Notes: generated by a model not told the origin, from the sequence alone. A stretch of DNA of 64,000 nt from CAZSBB01 sp964605235 (GCA_964605235.1 CAZSBB010000014.1:59754-123753), one strand, 5' to 3'. Counted from the stretch's first letter, positions 8,263 through 16,886 are shown. Program-made: numbers and translations.

Positions 8263-8424
8263 ATGCAAGGACTGACGGCAGACGCCGGCACGCGCTTGGC
8301 GCACTGCTTGGCGCAGAAGCTGGCGCACGACCCCGATTTGCGCCGGCTGGTGGAGCAATGGGAAGCCCTGCCGGCGGCGCTGCGGACGGGCATTCTGGCG
8401 ATGCTCGACGCGGCCCAGCAGTGA
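8263..8424 (+). CDS. 53-residue protein, integrase-associated C-terminal-like domain
   Basis: ATG at 8263, stop at 8422-8424. The product contains RLAHCLAQKLAHDPDLRRL followed by VEQWEALPAALRTGILAML. A helix pattern of D-L-x-x-L-V-x-x-W-x-x-L-P-x-x-x-x-x-G-I-x-A-M is something I associate with short proteins or C-terminal tails accompanying planctomycete phage-type integrases; this is recollection, not a search. A 24-bp stretch (8292-8315) is identical to 10258-10281 in the integrase remnant, so this ORF and the integrase 3' end share an origin. It lies immediately inside the left att copy. It could be a real small gene or a stranded gene fragment. Confidence 0.5.
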   Translation: MQGLTADAGTRLAHCLAQKLAHDPDLRRLVEQWEALPAALRTGILAMLDAAQQ

Positions 8425-8635
8425 TGCCCCCGCCGACGGTCGATTAATCCCCTGCGCCAACCATGTCGTCCCTGCTGCTGTCGAGTACGATCATCCTGTC
8501 TCTCGCGCAGCCTGCAGCGAGTTGCGGACCATGCCTCACGATCCCCCGGGGGCTACCGCGTCTGGCATAGCACGGTAGGGGCGTGTCGCCTGGGCGGCCT
8601 GCATGGCGGCCGGGCAGGTCAGTAACGGAGGACCG

Positions 8636-8815
8636 ATGCCAACTCCCGAAGAACAGGCGCGTGAACTCATTGACGCCAAGCTAACCGCCGCGGGCAAGGG
8701 CGGTCCCGGCGCTTTGGCAACGTCTCTGGCCGAGTGGCTATGCAGCTCGGCGGCCCTTCGACAATCCATGGAGGAGTTGCTCCAGACGCTCAAGGAGGTC
8801 GATTTTGGCCGATGA
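8636..8815 (+). CDS. Small 59-residue protein preceding DUF3800 gene
   Basis: Starts MPTPEEQARELIDAKLTAAG with GGAGG five bases before the ATG at 8636. The rest (ALATSLAEWLCSSAALRQSMEELLQTLKEVDFGR) is predicted all-helical, with no transmembrane segment. Its 3' end overlaps the start of the DUF3800 gene by 11 bases, so the two are translated together. I do not recognise a family. Strict coupling suggests a partner, inhibitor or DNA-binding accessory of the DUF3800 protein. Not similar to the Phd antitoxin upstream. Confidence 0.7.
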   Translation: MPTPEEQARELIDAKLTAAGKGGPGALATSLAEWLCSSAALRQSMEELLQTLKEVDFGR

Positions 8816-9656
8816 GCCGATCCCATCTCAGCCGACCATCTGCCACTACTTCGTAGACGAGGCCGGCGATCCTGTGCTTTTCAACCGCAGAAAGCAGATC
8901 GTCGTCGGGACTGAAGGTTGCTCGGCATTCTTCATGCTGGGGTTGATGGACATCGGCGATGCCGCGGCGCTGGGCACCGCCCTCGACCAGCTACGACAAG
9001 AAGTCTTGGCTGATCCCTACCTCAAGCAGATTCCCTCGATGCAGGCACAGGCCCGTCGAACGGCCTCCGCCTTTCACGCCAAGGATGACCCGCCCGAAGT
9101 GCGTCAGGCGGTCTTTAAGCTGCTCATGCGGGATGAGCACAGCCTGAAGTTCTACGCCGTCGTGCGCAACAAGCAGTCGGTGGTGGCCTACGTGCGCCAA
9201 CGCAACGAGCGCGATCCGAACTACCACTACAACCAGAACGAGCTTTACGACGCACTGGTGCGCCGGCTGTTCAAGGAACGTCTGCACAAGCACGACGGCT
9301 ACCGCATCCACTTCGCCAGACGCGGTTCATCCGATCGCACCGCCGCACTCAGGCACGCGCTCGAACACGCCCGCCGCAACTTCGAAAAGAGCTGGGGTAA
9401 GAAAAGCAATGCGCCCATCGAAGCCATCGCCACCTCACCGGCGCAATGTGCCGGCCTGCAGACAGTGGACTACTTCCTATGGGCTGTGCAACGGTTCTAC
9501 GAGAGGCGGGAGGAGCGATACCTGAGCTTCGTCTGGCCCAAGGTGTCGCTGGTGCACGACGTGGACGACACCCGCAAGGCCAAATATGGCACGTACTACA
9601 ACCGTAAGAACCCGTTGACCTTGGAGGTGTGCGCAAAAAAAGAGCCCGGGATATAG
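8805..9656 (+). CDS. DUF3800 domain protein
   Basis: 283 residues from a TTG start at 8805 with AAGGAGG six bases upstream, which decides the start. The N-terminus carries the DUF3800 signature HYFVDEAGDPVLF (Asp and Glu of an RNase H-like fold), followed by FFMLGLMDIGD. The C-terminal block AGLQTVDYFLWAVQRFYERREERYLSFVWPKV is the second conserved motif, with its Asp. DUF3800 proteins are predicted metal-dependent nucleases common on mobile elements and in defence neighbourhoods; biochemical function is generally unknown. Here it is the main cargo of the tRNA island, overlapping a 59-residue partner. The motif acidic residues are intact, so the protein may still be active although the integrase is dead. 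Confidence 0.88.
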   Translation: MADEPIPSQPTICHYFVDEAGDPVLFNRRKQIVVGTEGCSAFFMLGLMDIGDAAALGTALDQLRQEVLADPYLKQIPSMQAQARRTASAFHAKDDPPEVRQAVFKLLMRDEHSLKFYAVVRNKQSVVAYVRQRNERDPNYHYNQNELYDALVRRLFKERLHKHDGYRIHFARRGSSDRTAALRHALEHARRNFEKSWGKKSNAPIEAIATSPAQCAGLQTVDYFLWAVQRFYERREERYLSFVWPKVSLVHDVDDTRKAKYGTYYNRKNPLTLEVCAKKEPGI

Positions 9657-9925
9657 GGCGAAGTCCGCTGCGCGGTTCCGCCACACGGCATGAAGCCGAG
9701 TTTCATCCCAAGCTCCACGGCATTGTAAGCATCGGTCGGATCGTTTTCAACACTTGACTATCCTTGGTCGGATTCCGTAAGCAACTGCAATCCCTGAACT
9801 TGCCACAAACCAGGAAAAGGCCTGTCGACTTATCCACGCGAGCACGGAGCGGTGTCGCCTGCAAACTGGCCAGCGGCTGGTGCAGGGTCCGGTTCGATGA
9901 GACGGCAGCTCCATCGGCGAGCGCG

Positions 9926-10363
9926 TTGACTTGGTTCTGGATCAAGGATGACAACCTGATCCACCTGACCCGGATCAATGCAGACACCGACCGCCGGCAC
10001 GAGCGCTGCGCCCTGAGCATCGACGAACTGACCCGCCTGCTGACCGCCGCCGAACGCGGCCCCGAGCGGTACGGCATGACCGGCCCCGCGCGCGCCATGC
10101 TCTACCGGCTGGCAGTGCAGACCGGCTTGCGCGCCAGCGAACTGCGCAGCCTGACGCGGGCAAGGTGGTGGACTTCCACGCCCTGCCGGCGGTGGAAGCG
10201 ATGGACGCGGTGGCAACCTGCGCGACGGGAACGGATGACGCCCCCACCAGCGCCGGCGCGCTTGGCGCACTGCTTGGCGCAAACGGGCAGATTGCCCTGA
10301 CTGCAATGGACTCGACTGGACCGATGGACTTGCGTTTTCCCCGGGAAAAAGGCTATTTTCAAG
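9926..10363 (+). pseudogene. Tyrosine recombinase/integrase remnant with internal deletions
   Basis: The frame around 9943-10157 reads LIHLTRINADTDRRHER, IDELTRLLTAAERGPERYG and YRLAVQTGLRASELRSLTR, matching the core-binding/catalytic junction of phage integrases including the first catalytic Arg (TGLRASEL). At about 10157 the frame shifts; the next frame reads GKVVDFHAL, where the catalytic H-x-x-R block would begin. It then jumps directly to AVEAMDAVATCATGTDDAPTSAG, a typical planctomycete integrase tail. The K, H-x-x-R, H/W and nucleophile Tyr blocks are gone. At least two internal deletions are therefore visible. The upstream core-binding domain is not recognisable. The enzyme cannot excise the island. 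Confidence 0.8.
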
Positions 10364-10436
10364 TACCCCCGGCAGGGTTCGAACCTGCGACCGACGGATT
10401 AGAAATCCGTTGCTCTATCCACTGAGCTACGGGGGC
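10364..10436 (-). tRNA. tRNA-Arg, anticodon TCT
   Basis: 73 bases. Reading the minus strand: acceptor GCCCCCG pairs with CGGGGGT (one G-U), D-arm GCTC/GAGC, anticodon stem ACGGA/TCCGT with loop TTTCTAA, short 5-base variable loop, T-arm GCAGG-TTCGAAC-CCTGC, discriminator A. The anticodon UCU decodes AGA. CCA is not encoded. The 3' 50 bases are the attachment site of the island to its left; the intact tRNA is retained at this end. Confidence 0.95.
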
Positions 10437-10456
10437 GTCGTGGAGTGGTTGCCATT

Positions 10457-11452
10457 TTACCGCTCCGGGCTGACGGAAGCAGCAGGGAGGTTGGCGGTGG
10501 GGGCAAAGCATTGGCCCAGCGTGGTCAGCTCGCGGTCGGTCAGCAGCACCGGCCAGCCGGCTTGCTGGGCGGCGGACTGCACCGCGGCCCGCAGTTTGGC
10601 GCGGCGGGCGTACTCGACAAACAGCACAAAGCGTCCGGCAGCACGCAGGGGCGTCAGGGCGTCGAGCACGTGGCGCACCTCGGGCTCCGGCTGCTGGCGC
10701 TGGCCATCGGTGAACACATCCTCCAGGCCGATGCCGTCGATGAGGTTGAGATAGCCCGGCTCGTGCAGCAGGGCGCTGCCGTTTTGCGGGATCAGCAGTT
10801 TGCCTTGCGCGTGGGTGAGTTCACTGAGGGCGCCGACCCAGCGCACCATGTCCGCGCGGTAGCTGCGGTGGGTCTGGGGATTGAGTTGGTGGTCGTGGTA
10901 CTGGCCCTGCTCGTCGCGCTCGAAATCTTCGTATGCATCGATGCGGTCGAGGTACAAGCCATCGAAACCCTGCGCCAGGGCTGCGGCGGCGGCATCGCGC
11001 ATGAGGGTTTGCCATTGGGGGTGCCAGTAGCGGACCAGGTAGTTGCCGCGCCATTGCGGATTTTCGCGCAGCAGGAATTCCGGCGGCTGGGTTTTCCAAC
11101 TGGGTTGCCAATAGCTGCGATAGTCTTCCGCTTCGCCGACGGACAGGTACGCCACCACGCGTCGGCCGGGGCGGGCGCGGCGGATTTGTTCCAACTCGGC
11201 GGTGCGCCAGCGGCCGGTGTCGGAGCCGTCGTAGCTGACGTCGAGAATGAGCAGGTCGCGGTCGCAGCGCGCCAGCCGGTCGACGGCGCGGGCGCGGTTG
11301 GCGTCGAGGCGCTCCGCCTGCAGCACATACGCCGTCGAGCCGGGTTGCCAGGTGGCGGGATCGGCGGCCTGTGCGGGAAGGCTGCCGCCCAGCAAAACCA
11401 GCAGCGGCAGGCAGCACATCAGCACGCGGGAAAAGTCGTTCCGGGGCATCAT
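10457..11452 (-). CDS. Secreted GH114/TM1410-like protein (endo-alpha-1,4-polygalactosaminidase family)
   Basis: 331 residues from the in-frame MMPRNDFSRVL start, giving a clear signal peptide (VLMCCLPLLVLLGGSLPAQA, cut before ADPATW). The mature part is a TIM barrel of the GH114 type: LLILDVSYDG, RRVVAYLSVGEAEDYRSYW, YLVRYWHPQWQTLM, FDGLYLDRIDAYEDF with the conserved Asp of the active site, and GLEDVFTDGQ. Family members cleave galactosamine-containing exopolysaccharides; many bacterial ones are uncharacterised. A longer open frame to 11563 would bury the signal peptide and is rejected. It is divergent from two small genes and ends 21 bases from the tRNA gene. Confidence 0.87.
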   Translation of the reverse strand: MMPRNDFSRVLMCCLPLLVLLGGSLPAQAADPATWQPGSTAYVLQAERLDANRARAVDRLARCDRDLLILDVSYDGSDTGRWRTAELEQIRRARPGRRVVAYLSVGEAEDYRSYWQPSWKTQPPEFLLRENPQWRGNYLVRYWHPQWQTLMRDAAAAALAQGFDGLYLDRIDAYEDFERDEQGQYHDHQLNPQTHRSYRADMVRWVGALSELTHAQGKLLIPQNGSALLHEPGYLNLIDGIGLEDVFTDGQRQQPEPEVRHVLDALTPLRAAGRFVLFVEYARRAKLRAAVQSAAQQAGWPVLLTDRELTTLGQCFAPTANLPAASVSPER

Positions 11453-11561
11453 GGTGTGGTTTCCCTGCGCGGCAAAGTTTATCCGGGGAAGGCTTGCTTT
11501 CGCGTGGGGCGGGCGGAAAATGAAACGAACGGCAGAATTTAGCGGCAGTGGGAAGAGCGAC

Positions 11562-11828
11562 ATGATCTGGCGCTGGCGTGATCTGAAGCGGGTGCGGATA
11601 CGAGTGGGCCCGCGCGCCCCTTTGCCGGAGACGCGCCAGCAGATGATTGCGTATCACAGCCGGTTTTTGTCCCGGATCCTGGGGATGCAGCGGCGCGGAC
11701 GCAGCCTGCCGCGCATCCCGCGCCGGCGGGTGGACCAGGGCGGCTTCACCGAACTGCTGCGGCATCCCGGGGCGCGGGCGGCGGCGGCCTATTTCTGGAA
11801 ACGGCTGCTGGGCGACCGCTCAAGGTAA
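11562..11828 (+). CDS. Hypothetical basic protein, 88 residues
   Basis: Starts MIWRWRDLKRVRIRVGPRAPLP and ends AAAYFWKRLLGDRSR. It is very rich in arginine, with no membrane segment and no motif I recognise. A GGAAGAG ribosome-site-like sequence precedes the ATG at 11562; an earlier in-frame ATG at 11520 exists. It is divergent from the GH114-like gene and 37 bases upstream of the small membrane-protein gene, so the two may form an operon. It could be spurious given the GC-rich context, but its clean position between neighbours favours a real gene. Confidence 0.45.
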   Translation: MIWRWRDLKRVRIRVGPRAPLPETRQQMIAYHSRFLSRILGMQRRGRSLPRIPRRRVDQGGFTELLRHPGARAAAAYFWKRLLGDRSR

Positions 11829-11865
11829 CATGGTCCGGTCCGCATTGATCCAGGAGAACCAGGGC

Positions 11866-12489
11866 GTGAGTGAGAGTGCAATTCCTCCGATCCGCGTGGC
11901 GTCCAGCGCCGGCTATCGCTGGCGGTTGTTGTTTGTCGGTGCGCTGGGGGCGGGCCTGGCGTGCTGGTTCCTGTACGACGGATTTGTGAAGTATCCGCTC
12001 GAACGGGAAATCGCCGCCGAGTACCGCAAGTTCGTGGATGAGAACCGGGTGACGCAGTGGCCGGAGTACGCCCGGGAGCGCGGCTGGCCCGATGGGCTGG
12101 AAGGCCAGCCGGGGGTGGAGCACAGCGACAGCAGCATTCTGCTGCAGCGCGGATTGGGCTTCGTGGTGTTGCCGCTGGCGTTGCTGTTTGTCATCAGCGG
12201 GGTGCGGACCATGGGCCGATGGCTGGCGTATGACGAGGAGACCGGGCTGGCGACGAGTTGGGGGGTGCGCATTCCCCTGACCGCGATCACCGCGATCGAC
12301 AAGCAGCGCTGGCAGAAGAAAGGCATTGCCGTGGTGCACTACACCCACGAGGGCAAGTCCGGCCGACTGGTGCTCGATGACTGGAAGTACGACGAGCAGG
12401 CGACCGAAACGCTGGTGAAGGTGATCGAAAACCATCTGCAGGCGACGGCGGGCGCCAGCGCCAGCGCCGCGCCTGGTGCGGATGCGTAA
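11866..12489 (+). CDS. Membrane protein with two TM segments and PH-like cytoplasmic region
   Basis: 207 residues from the GTG at 11866 (AGGAG about 10 bases upstream). An alternative ATG at 11830 would add 12 residues. Two hydrophobic segments are visible, WRLLFVGALGAGLACWFLYDG near residue 17 and LGFVVLPLALLFVISGV near 97. After the second, the segment RWLAYDEETGLATSWGVRIPLTAITAIDKQRWQKKGIAVVHY resembles bacterial PH-like domains that follow a TM pair. The C-terminus is a low-complexity Ala/Ser tail. Function unknown; possibly membrane-associated regulation or envelope maintenance. Confidence 0.75.
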   Translation: MSESAIPPIRVASSAGYRWRLLFVGALGAGLACWFLYDGFVKYPLEREIAAEYRKFVDENRVTQWPEYARERGWPDGLEGQPGVEHSDSSILLQRGLGFVVLPLALLFVISGVRTMGRWLAYDEETGLATSWGVRIPLTAITAIDKQRWQKKGIAVVHYTHEGKSGRLVLDDWKYDEQATETLVKVIENHLQATAGASASAAPGADA

Positions 12490-12659
12490 GCCGGCGCGGC
12501 AGTCCGATACCCCAGGCCGTCACCTGCAGATTTATCTTCACGAGCCGCGCGCGTCAGCAGGCGGTTGTCAGTATGACGTCCTGGTTCTGCCGGCCGCACG
12601 GCAACCCTTTGCTCACGCGCGGGGCTCGTTCAATCAGTAGTTGCGGCAGCCCGGCCGCA

Positions 12660-15600
12660 TCACGGTTTGACCTCGTTCTCCGTCAATTCGCGCGCCGCCT
12701 GCCCGGGCAGCCTGGCGGTCAGCGGCGTGTTGGCGCGCACCTGCCACGCGCCGTCGGCGGCGCGCTGGACGCTGGCGAAGGTCGGCAGCACCACCGGATC
12801 GCCCGGGCCAAAGTAGTACACGAAGAACTTCCGCTGACCATCGCCGTCGGCGTCGGGGAAGTCGGCTTCCGACAGTTGCTCGCTTTCTCCCACGCGGTAC
12901 TCGGCGAGCTTGCCGGGGATGCCCGCGGTGCCGAGGAACTTGCCCTGCTCATTGATGATGGGGCTGCCGGCGTAGCTGCGGGAGCCGGCGTAACCGGCGG
13001 GGGAATTGAGCGGCCGAAACACCACCACCCGCTTGGGCGAGAACACGCTGAGCACCTCGATCTGCATCGGCTCGGTCCAGTCGTCATTCTTGCCCAGGGT
13101 CAAGGTGCGCCGGCCATCGCCGTCGGCGTCAGGCACGTCGGCGTCGCTCAGGTCGGTGGTCAGCAGCTTGGCGCCGCCACGGAAACCCAGCCCCAGCCAA
13201 CGAATGTTGCTGGCGCCGCATTGTTCGAGGCGCCAGCCGCGCTGGTGGTCTTCGGTGGTCAGGTAGCCGAAGCGCTGCAGGTGTTCAGGTTCAAGCAGGC
13301 CCAGGGCGCCGCGGTTTTGGTTCACCTGATACAGCGCGGATTGATAGCTGCGGGCGGATTTTTCGTAGGTGAGCACGGTGACGCCGTCGCGCTGCTCGGC
13401 GGCGGCGATGCGGAACAGTTCGCCATCCCGGCCGAACTGGGCGAACTGTCCGACCACCAATGACGCCGGCCAGGCGCGGTCGAGCGTGACCTGTCGCGCC
13501 AGATGATCCACCTGGGCGATCACCGCGGTGTGCGCCGCCGTGGGCAGCGTCAGTTCCACATCACCTGCCGTGAGCTGCGTGCCGTGGGTCAGCATGGCGC
13601 TGCGCAACTGCGAACCTTCCCGGCTGACCATGCCGAAGCGTCCGCGCACGGTCAGCGGCTGTTCGCCGGCAACCTGCAGCGTTTCCGTTTCGGTCAGCGC
13701 GCCCACCAGCACGTCCTGCCGCTTCTGCCGCAGCACCACGCGCAGCGCCTGTGCGTGCGCGGCTTCCGCTGCATCCACCGGCAGGGCGGTGTAACTGGTG
13801 ATGAACGCCGGCCCGGCAAAGGGCTCGACCACGGCGGCAAACGCGCTGACCGTCTGCGGGTCGTCCTGCTGTTCACTGATGGCGATGCAGGGAATGCGAT
13901 AACCCACCTGGCGACTGGTCGCCATGAACTGTTTGACGCTGCGGCCCACGCCGCCGGGCATCAGCAGCCGGGTGAACACTTTGCCGCGACGCGGGTCGTA
14001 CAACGTGGGCGTCTGTTTGCCCGGGAAGCGGTACAGGCCGGCGATGCGGCTGAACATGGCTTGCTCGGCTTCGCGTTTGATGGGCCAGACCGCCTGATAA
14101 GCGCGCTTGATGACGCCCTGGTCCGCCGGGCGCAGGTTGTGGGAGAAGACATGCTCGTTCCACTTCCAGACGCTCTTGGCGTCTTCCGCCAGGGCGGCAT
14201 CGAGATCGTCGAGAAACTCGTCGCCGGCTTTGCGCGAGCTCGCCTGCGCGGTCTTGTTGGGATCGATCATCTCCGGCTGGTTGCCGTGGAAGTAGTAGGT
14301 GCGTTCCCGCCCGCCGCGGGCGTGGGTGAGATCGAACAGGTACGCATCGCCCGGGCCGGCGTCGATCAGCGCGATCAGGCGCTGAATCTGGCCCACGCTG
14401 CCGGCGGTGACCGCGCAGCCGGTGTCCAGCGGATGCGCCAGCCAGTGCGTGCGCGACTGGCCGGGCGTCTGGCCATCGACGGTGACGAGGCAGTGGCTTT
14501 CCGGCGCGGTGGTTGACGGCTCGCCGTAGCCCGGTCGCCCGCCGAACTCCGGCACGACGACGATGCCCTTGGCGAACATTTCAATGTTCAGGTCGTCGGC
14601 ATGGCTGTGGCCCGAGCCGTACCCGGTGCGGAGGACCACGCCGGCGCGGTCGCGGAAGTCCGGGGCGTCGCCATGCATTTCCAGCAGCGTGACGCCGAAG
14701 CCCGCCAGTGCGCGCGAAGGCTGGTTGAGGCGCGGATCGCGGTTGACCTGCTGGGCGGCGGCGGCGACGGCGGCGCGCACCTGATCATCCATCGCGGGAC
14801 CAAAGCCATAGACCTGCTGCAGCAGCCACGCCCAGCGCGGATCGCCATAGCGTTGCCAGGCGGTCAGCAGCGCCCGGCGGGATTCCTCCGGCTCACCGAC
14901 TTCCATGGTGGGATAGCCGTCGGGGCCCGAGACATCACCGACGCCGGGGATATGGATGCCGGTGCAGAAGGGTTCGATGAGCCAGTTGGCGGATTGGCGC
15001 AGGCTGCTGCCGTGGATCGGCTGGGTGAGGTCGAACTCGGGCAGCTTGTGCGTATGGGCGAAGCGCCAGAGATCGCCCACGCTGACGCCCGCGGAGATCG
15101 CCGGCTCTTTGGCGTAGAACATGGAACCGATGAAGCTGGTGTTGTCGCGGCTGTGGCGCACGGTGAGGCTGTCGACCAGTGCGGGGTGATCGAAGTCGCT
15201 GACGAAAGCGATTTGCCGGAGCATGTGCAGCCCCGCTTCATTGGCGCCCTGCACCACGGCAATCAGCGGGTCGCAGCGCAGCCCTGGGCCGAAGCGCACC
15301 TGCCGGCGGTCGGCGACGTCATAGAAATGCTGGAGCAATTTGACGTCGATCAGTTCCACCACGTCAGCGGGTGTGCGGATCCCGGGAATGTCCTGGCCGA
15401 GGGCCTGGGCGAGCAGCTCGTTGTCGCGGATGAAGTTGAACAGCTTGTCGTAAGCGTGGACCAGCGGTAGGTTGTTGTCACCCGCCCAGCCGGAGTAGTC
15501 GAGTTTGCCGAACTCGCCGGCGGAGCGTCCGGAGAAGGTGTTGAAGGGGTAGGTTCCCCAGGTGGTCTGCATGGTGGACTGGACGGTGTAGTCGAGGCTG

Positions 15601-16886
15601 GGGAAGTGGTCCGCCCAGTGCGCCAGCAGCACGGCCGCGCGAAACGCCGCCTGGCGATCGCCATCGCGGTACCAGCGTTCCGCCAGTTCCACGGCGCGGT
15701 CGCGCAGCGCCATCATGCGTTGCTTGAAACCGACCGCCATCCAGTTGAAGTAGAGGTTGTGCTTGAGATTGAAGCTGTCGGCATCGATGAAGTACCCGCC
15801 GCCGTCGTCGGGCCAGCGTGAGGGCGCGGCAATGAACTTGGCGTAGTCGGCTGCGGTGTACGTGCCGGTTTCGCCGGCGGGGGCTTCCGCCCAGTTGATG
15901 TCGGCATGGCCCTTGGGCGGCACGCCGAAGCTCGCCAGGGCTTTGGCGGGAACCTTGAGTTTGGGATTGGAACCCGCCAGCGAGTTGGGGCGTTTGGTTT
16001 TGGTGTCGTCGAGCAACTGGTCCATTTCATCGCGCACCTGCGGGATCGGGCCGGCGAACGCCCAGGGCGCTTCGAGGTCATCATTGAGCTTCCACACCCA
16101 GCGGCCGGCGGTGGGCTCGGCGAAACCGGCGCGGTCGAGGCTGAATTCCTTGTAAAACCCCTCCTTGTCCATGCCGCCGCCGGCTTTGATGCTGTTGCGC
16201 GGAGGGAAGCTGCCGGCGATGGCGCGGGCGCGGCGCAGCGCCTCAGCTTGATCGAATGGCGCGATCTTCTCATCCACCGGCGCCGGGTTCAGGTACACCG
16301 TGGGTTCGGTCTTGAACCCACGCTTGAACGTTCCCGCCAGCACATCGCGCAGCTCGAAGCGATCGACCAGCAGGTCAAAGCGACTGCCCGCGCCGAGCCC
16401 GACGGTCAGCTCGTACTGCCCGGGGGTGCGGATGTCGAAGTACAGATGGGCGATGTCCTGAAACATGCTGTCCATGTAGTTGACGCGCATGCGCCACTGC
16501 TGCGTGCCGTCGGGGCCGACGAGTTTGAGTTCGATGTACATCGGCTCGCGGTAGCCGGTGGGCTTGCCGGTGCTGCGGGCGATGACCCACAGGGCGTAGG
16601 TCGATTTTTCCAGTTGCTGGTGGAAAGAAAGCCGGGGCTGGTTCGTTGTGCTCGAGAGCAGCACGACTTTGCCGTTGCCCGCCTGTTCGTCGTCGCGCAG
16701 CAGATCGGGCGCGGCGCCGGTGCAGGCTTCGGCTTCGATGTCGGCGAGTTTGGGATACGGGCGCACCGTGGCGAGCGTAGCGCGATCGCTCATGGTGTAG
16801 CCGGCGGCGGCGGTGACCAGCGCCAGCAAGGCGGAGAGGATCAACCAGGGCCGGGCGGCCCACGATTTCGCGGGTTGTTTACGCAT
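12660..16886 (-). CDS. Very large heparinase II/III-like polysaccharide lyase-type protein
   Basis: 1408 residues. An N-terminal membrane segment (PWLILSALLALVTAAAGYTM) is followed by a beta-sandwich region (to about residue 185), an alpha/alpha-barrel region (YFNWMAVGFKQRMMALRDRAVELAERWYRDGDRQAAFRAA, residues about 380-740) and the heparinase II/III hallmark GSGHSHADDLNIEMFAKG near residue 765. A large beta region completes the protein. Two short C-terminal segments, SDADVPDADGDG and SEADFPDADGDG, are near-identical Asp/Gly-rich loops resembling calcium-binding turns. Typical family members have 600-750 residues, so this one carries about 600 extra. The predicted role is lysis of uronic-acid polysaccharide at the outer face of the membrane. 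No lipobox is seen, and activity cannot be confirmed from sequence alone. Confidence 0.8.
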   Translation of the reverse strand: MRKQPAKSWAARPWLILSALLALVTAAAGYTMSDRATLATVRPYPKLADIEAEACTGAAPDLLRDDEQAGNGKVVLLSSTTNQPRLSFHQQLEKSTYALWVIARSTGKPTGYREPMYIELKLVGPDGTQQWRMRVNYMDSMFQDIAHLYFDIRTPGQYELTVGLGAGSRFDLLVDRFELRDVLAGTFKRGFKTEPTVYLNPAPVDEKIAPFDQAEALRRARAIAGSFPPRNSIKAGGGMDKEGFYKEFSLDRAGFAEPTAGRWVWKLNDDLEAPWAFAGPIPQVRDEMDQLLDDTKTKRPNSLAGSNPKLKVPAKALASFGVPPKGHADINWAEAPAGETGTYTAADYAKFIAAPSRWPDDGGGYFIDADSFNLKHNLYFNWMAVGFKQRMMALRDRAVELAERWYRDGDRQAAFRAAVLLAHWADHFPSLDYTVQSTMQTTWGTYPFNTFSGRSAGEFGKLDYSGWAGDNNLPLVHAYDKLFNFIRDNELLAQALGQDIPGIRTPADVVELIDVKLLQHFYDVADRRQVRFGPGLRCDPLIAVVQGANEAGLHMLRQIAFVSDFDHPALVDSLTVRHSRDNTSFIGSMFYAKEPAISAGVSVGDLWRFAHTHKLPEFDLTQPIHGSSLRQSANWLIEPFCTGIHIPGVGDVSGPDGYPTMEVGEPEESRRALLTAWQRYGDPRWAWLLQQVYGFGPAMDDQVRAAVAAAAQQVNRDPRLNQPSRALAGFGVTLLEMHGDAPDFRDRAGVVLRTGYGSGHSHADDLNIEMFAKGIVVVPEFGGRPGYGEPSTTAPESHCLVTVDGQTPGQSRTHWLAHPLDTGCAVTAGSVGQIQRLIALIDAGPGDAYLFDLTHARGGRERTYYFHGNQPEMIDPNKTAQASSRKAGDEFLDDLDAALAEDAKSVWKWNEHVFSHNLRPADQGVIKRAYQAVWPIKREAEQAMFSRIAGLYRFPGKQTPTLYDPRRGKVFTRLLMPGGVGRSVKQFMATSRQVGYRIPCIAISEQQDDPQTVSAFAAVVEPFAGPAFITSYTALPVDAAEAAHAQALRVVLRQKRQDVLVGALTETETLQVAGEQPLTVRGRFGMVSREGSQLRSAMLTHGTQLTAGDVELTLPTAAHTAVIAQVDHLARQVTLDRAWPASLVVGQFAQFGRDGELFRIAAAEQRDGVTVLTYEKSARSYQSALYQVNQNRGALGLLEPEHLQRFGYLTTEDHQRGWRLEQCGASNIRWLGLGFRGGAKLLTTDLSDADVPDADGDGRRTLTLGKNDDWTEPMQIEVLSVFSPKRVVVFRPLNSPAGYAGSRSYAGSPIINEQGKFLGTAGIPGKLAEYRVGESEQLSEADFPDADGDGQRKFFVYYFGPGDPVVLPTFASVQRAADGAWQVRANTPLTARLPGQAARELTENEVKP

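Larger units (their letters stand above)
8192..10413. mobile_element. Decayed integrative island at tRNA-Arg(TCT)
   Basis: A 50-base direct repeat (8192-8241 and 10364-10413, 49/50 identical) bounds about 2.2 kb. The right copy is the 3' portion of an intact tRNA-Arg gene; the left copy is only a tRNA 3' fragment. Between them lie a 53-codon ORF, a small protein overlapping a DUF3800 gene, about 270 bases without a recognisable gene (9657-9925) and a heavily deleted tyrosine integrase. This is the normal footprint of an element that integrated at the end of a tRNA gene and then lost most of its content, including integrase function. Confidence 0.8.
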
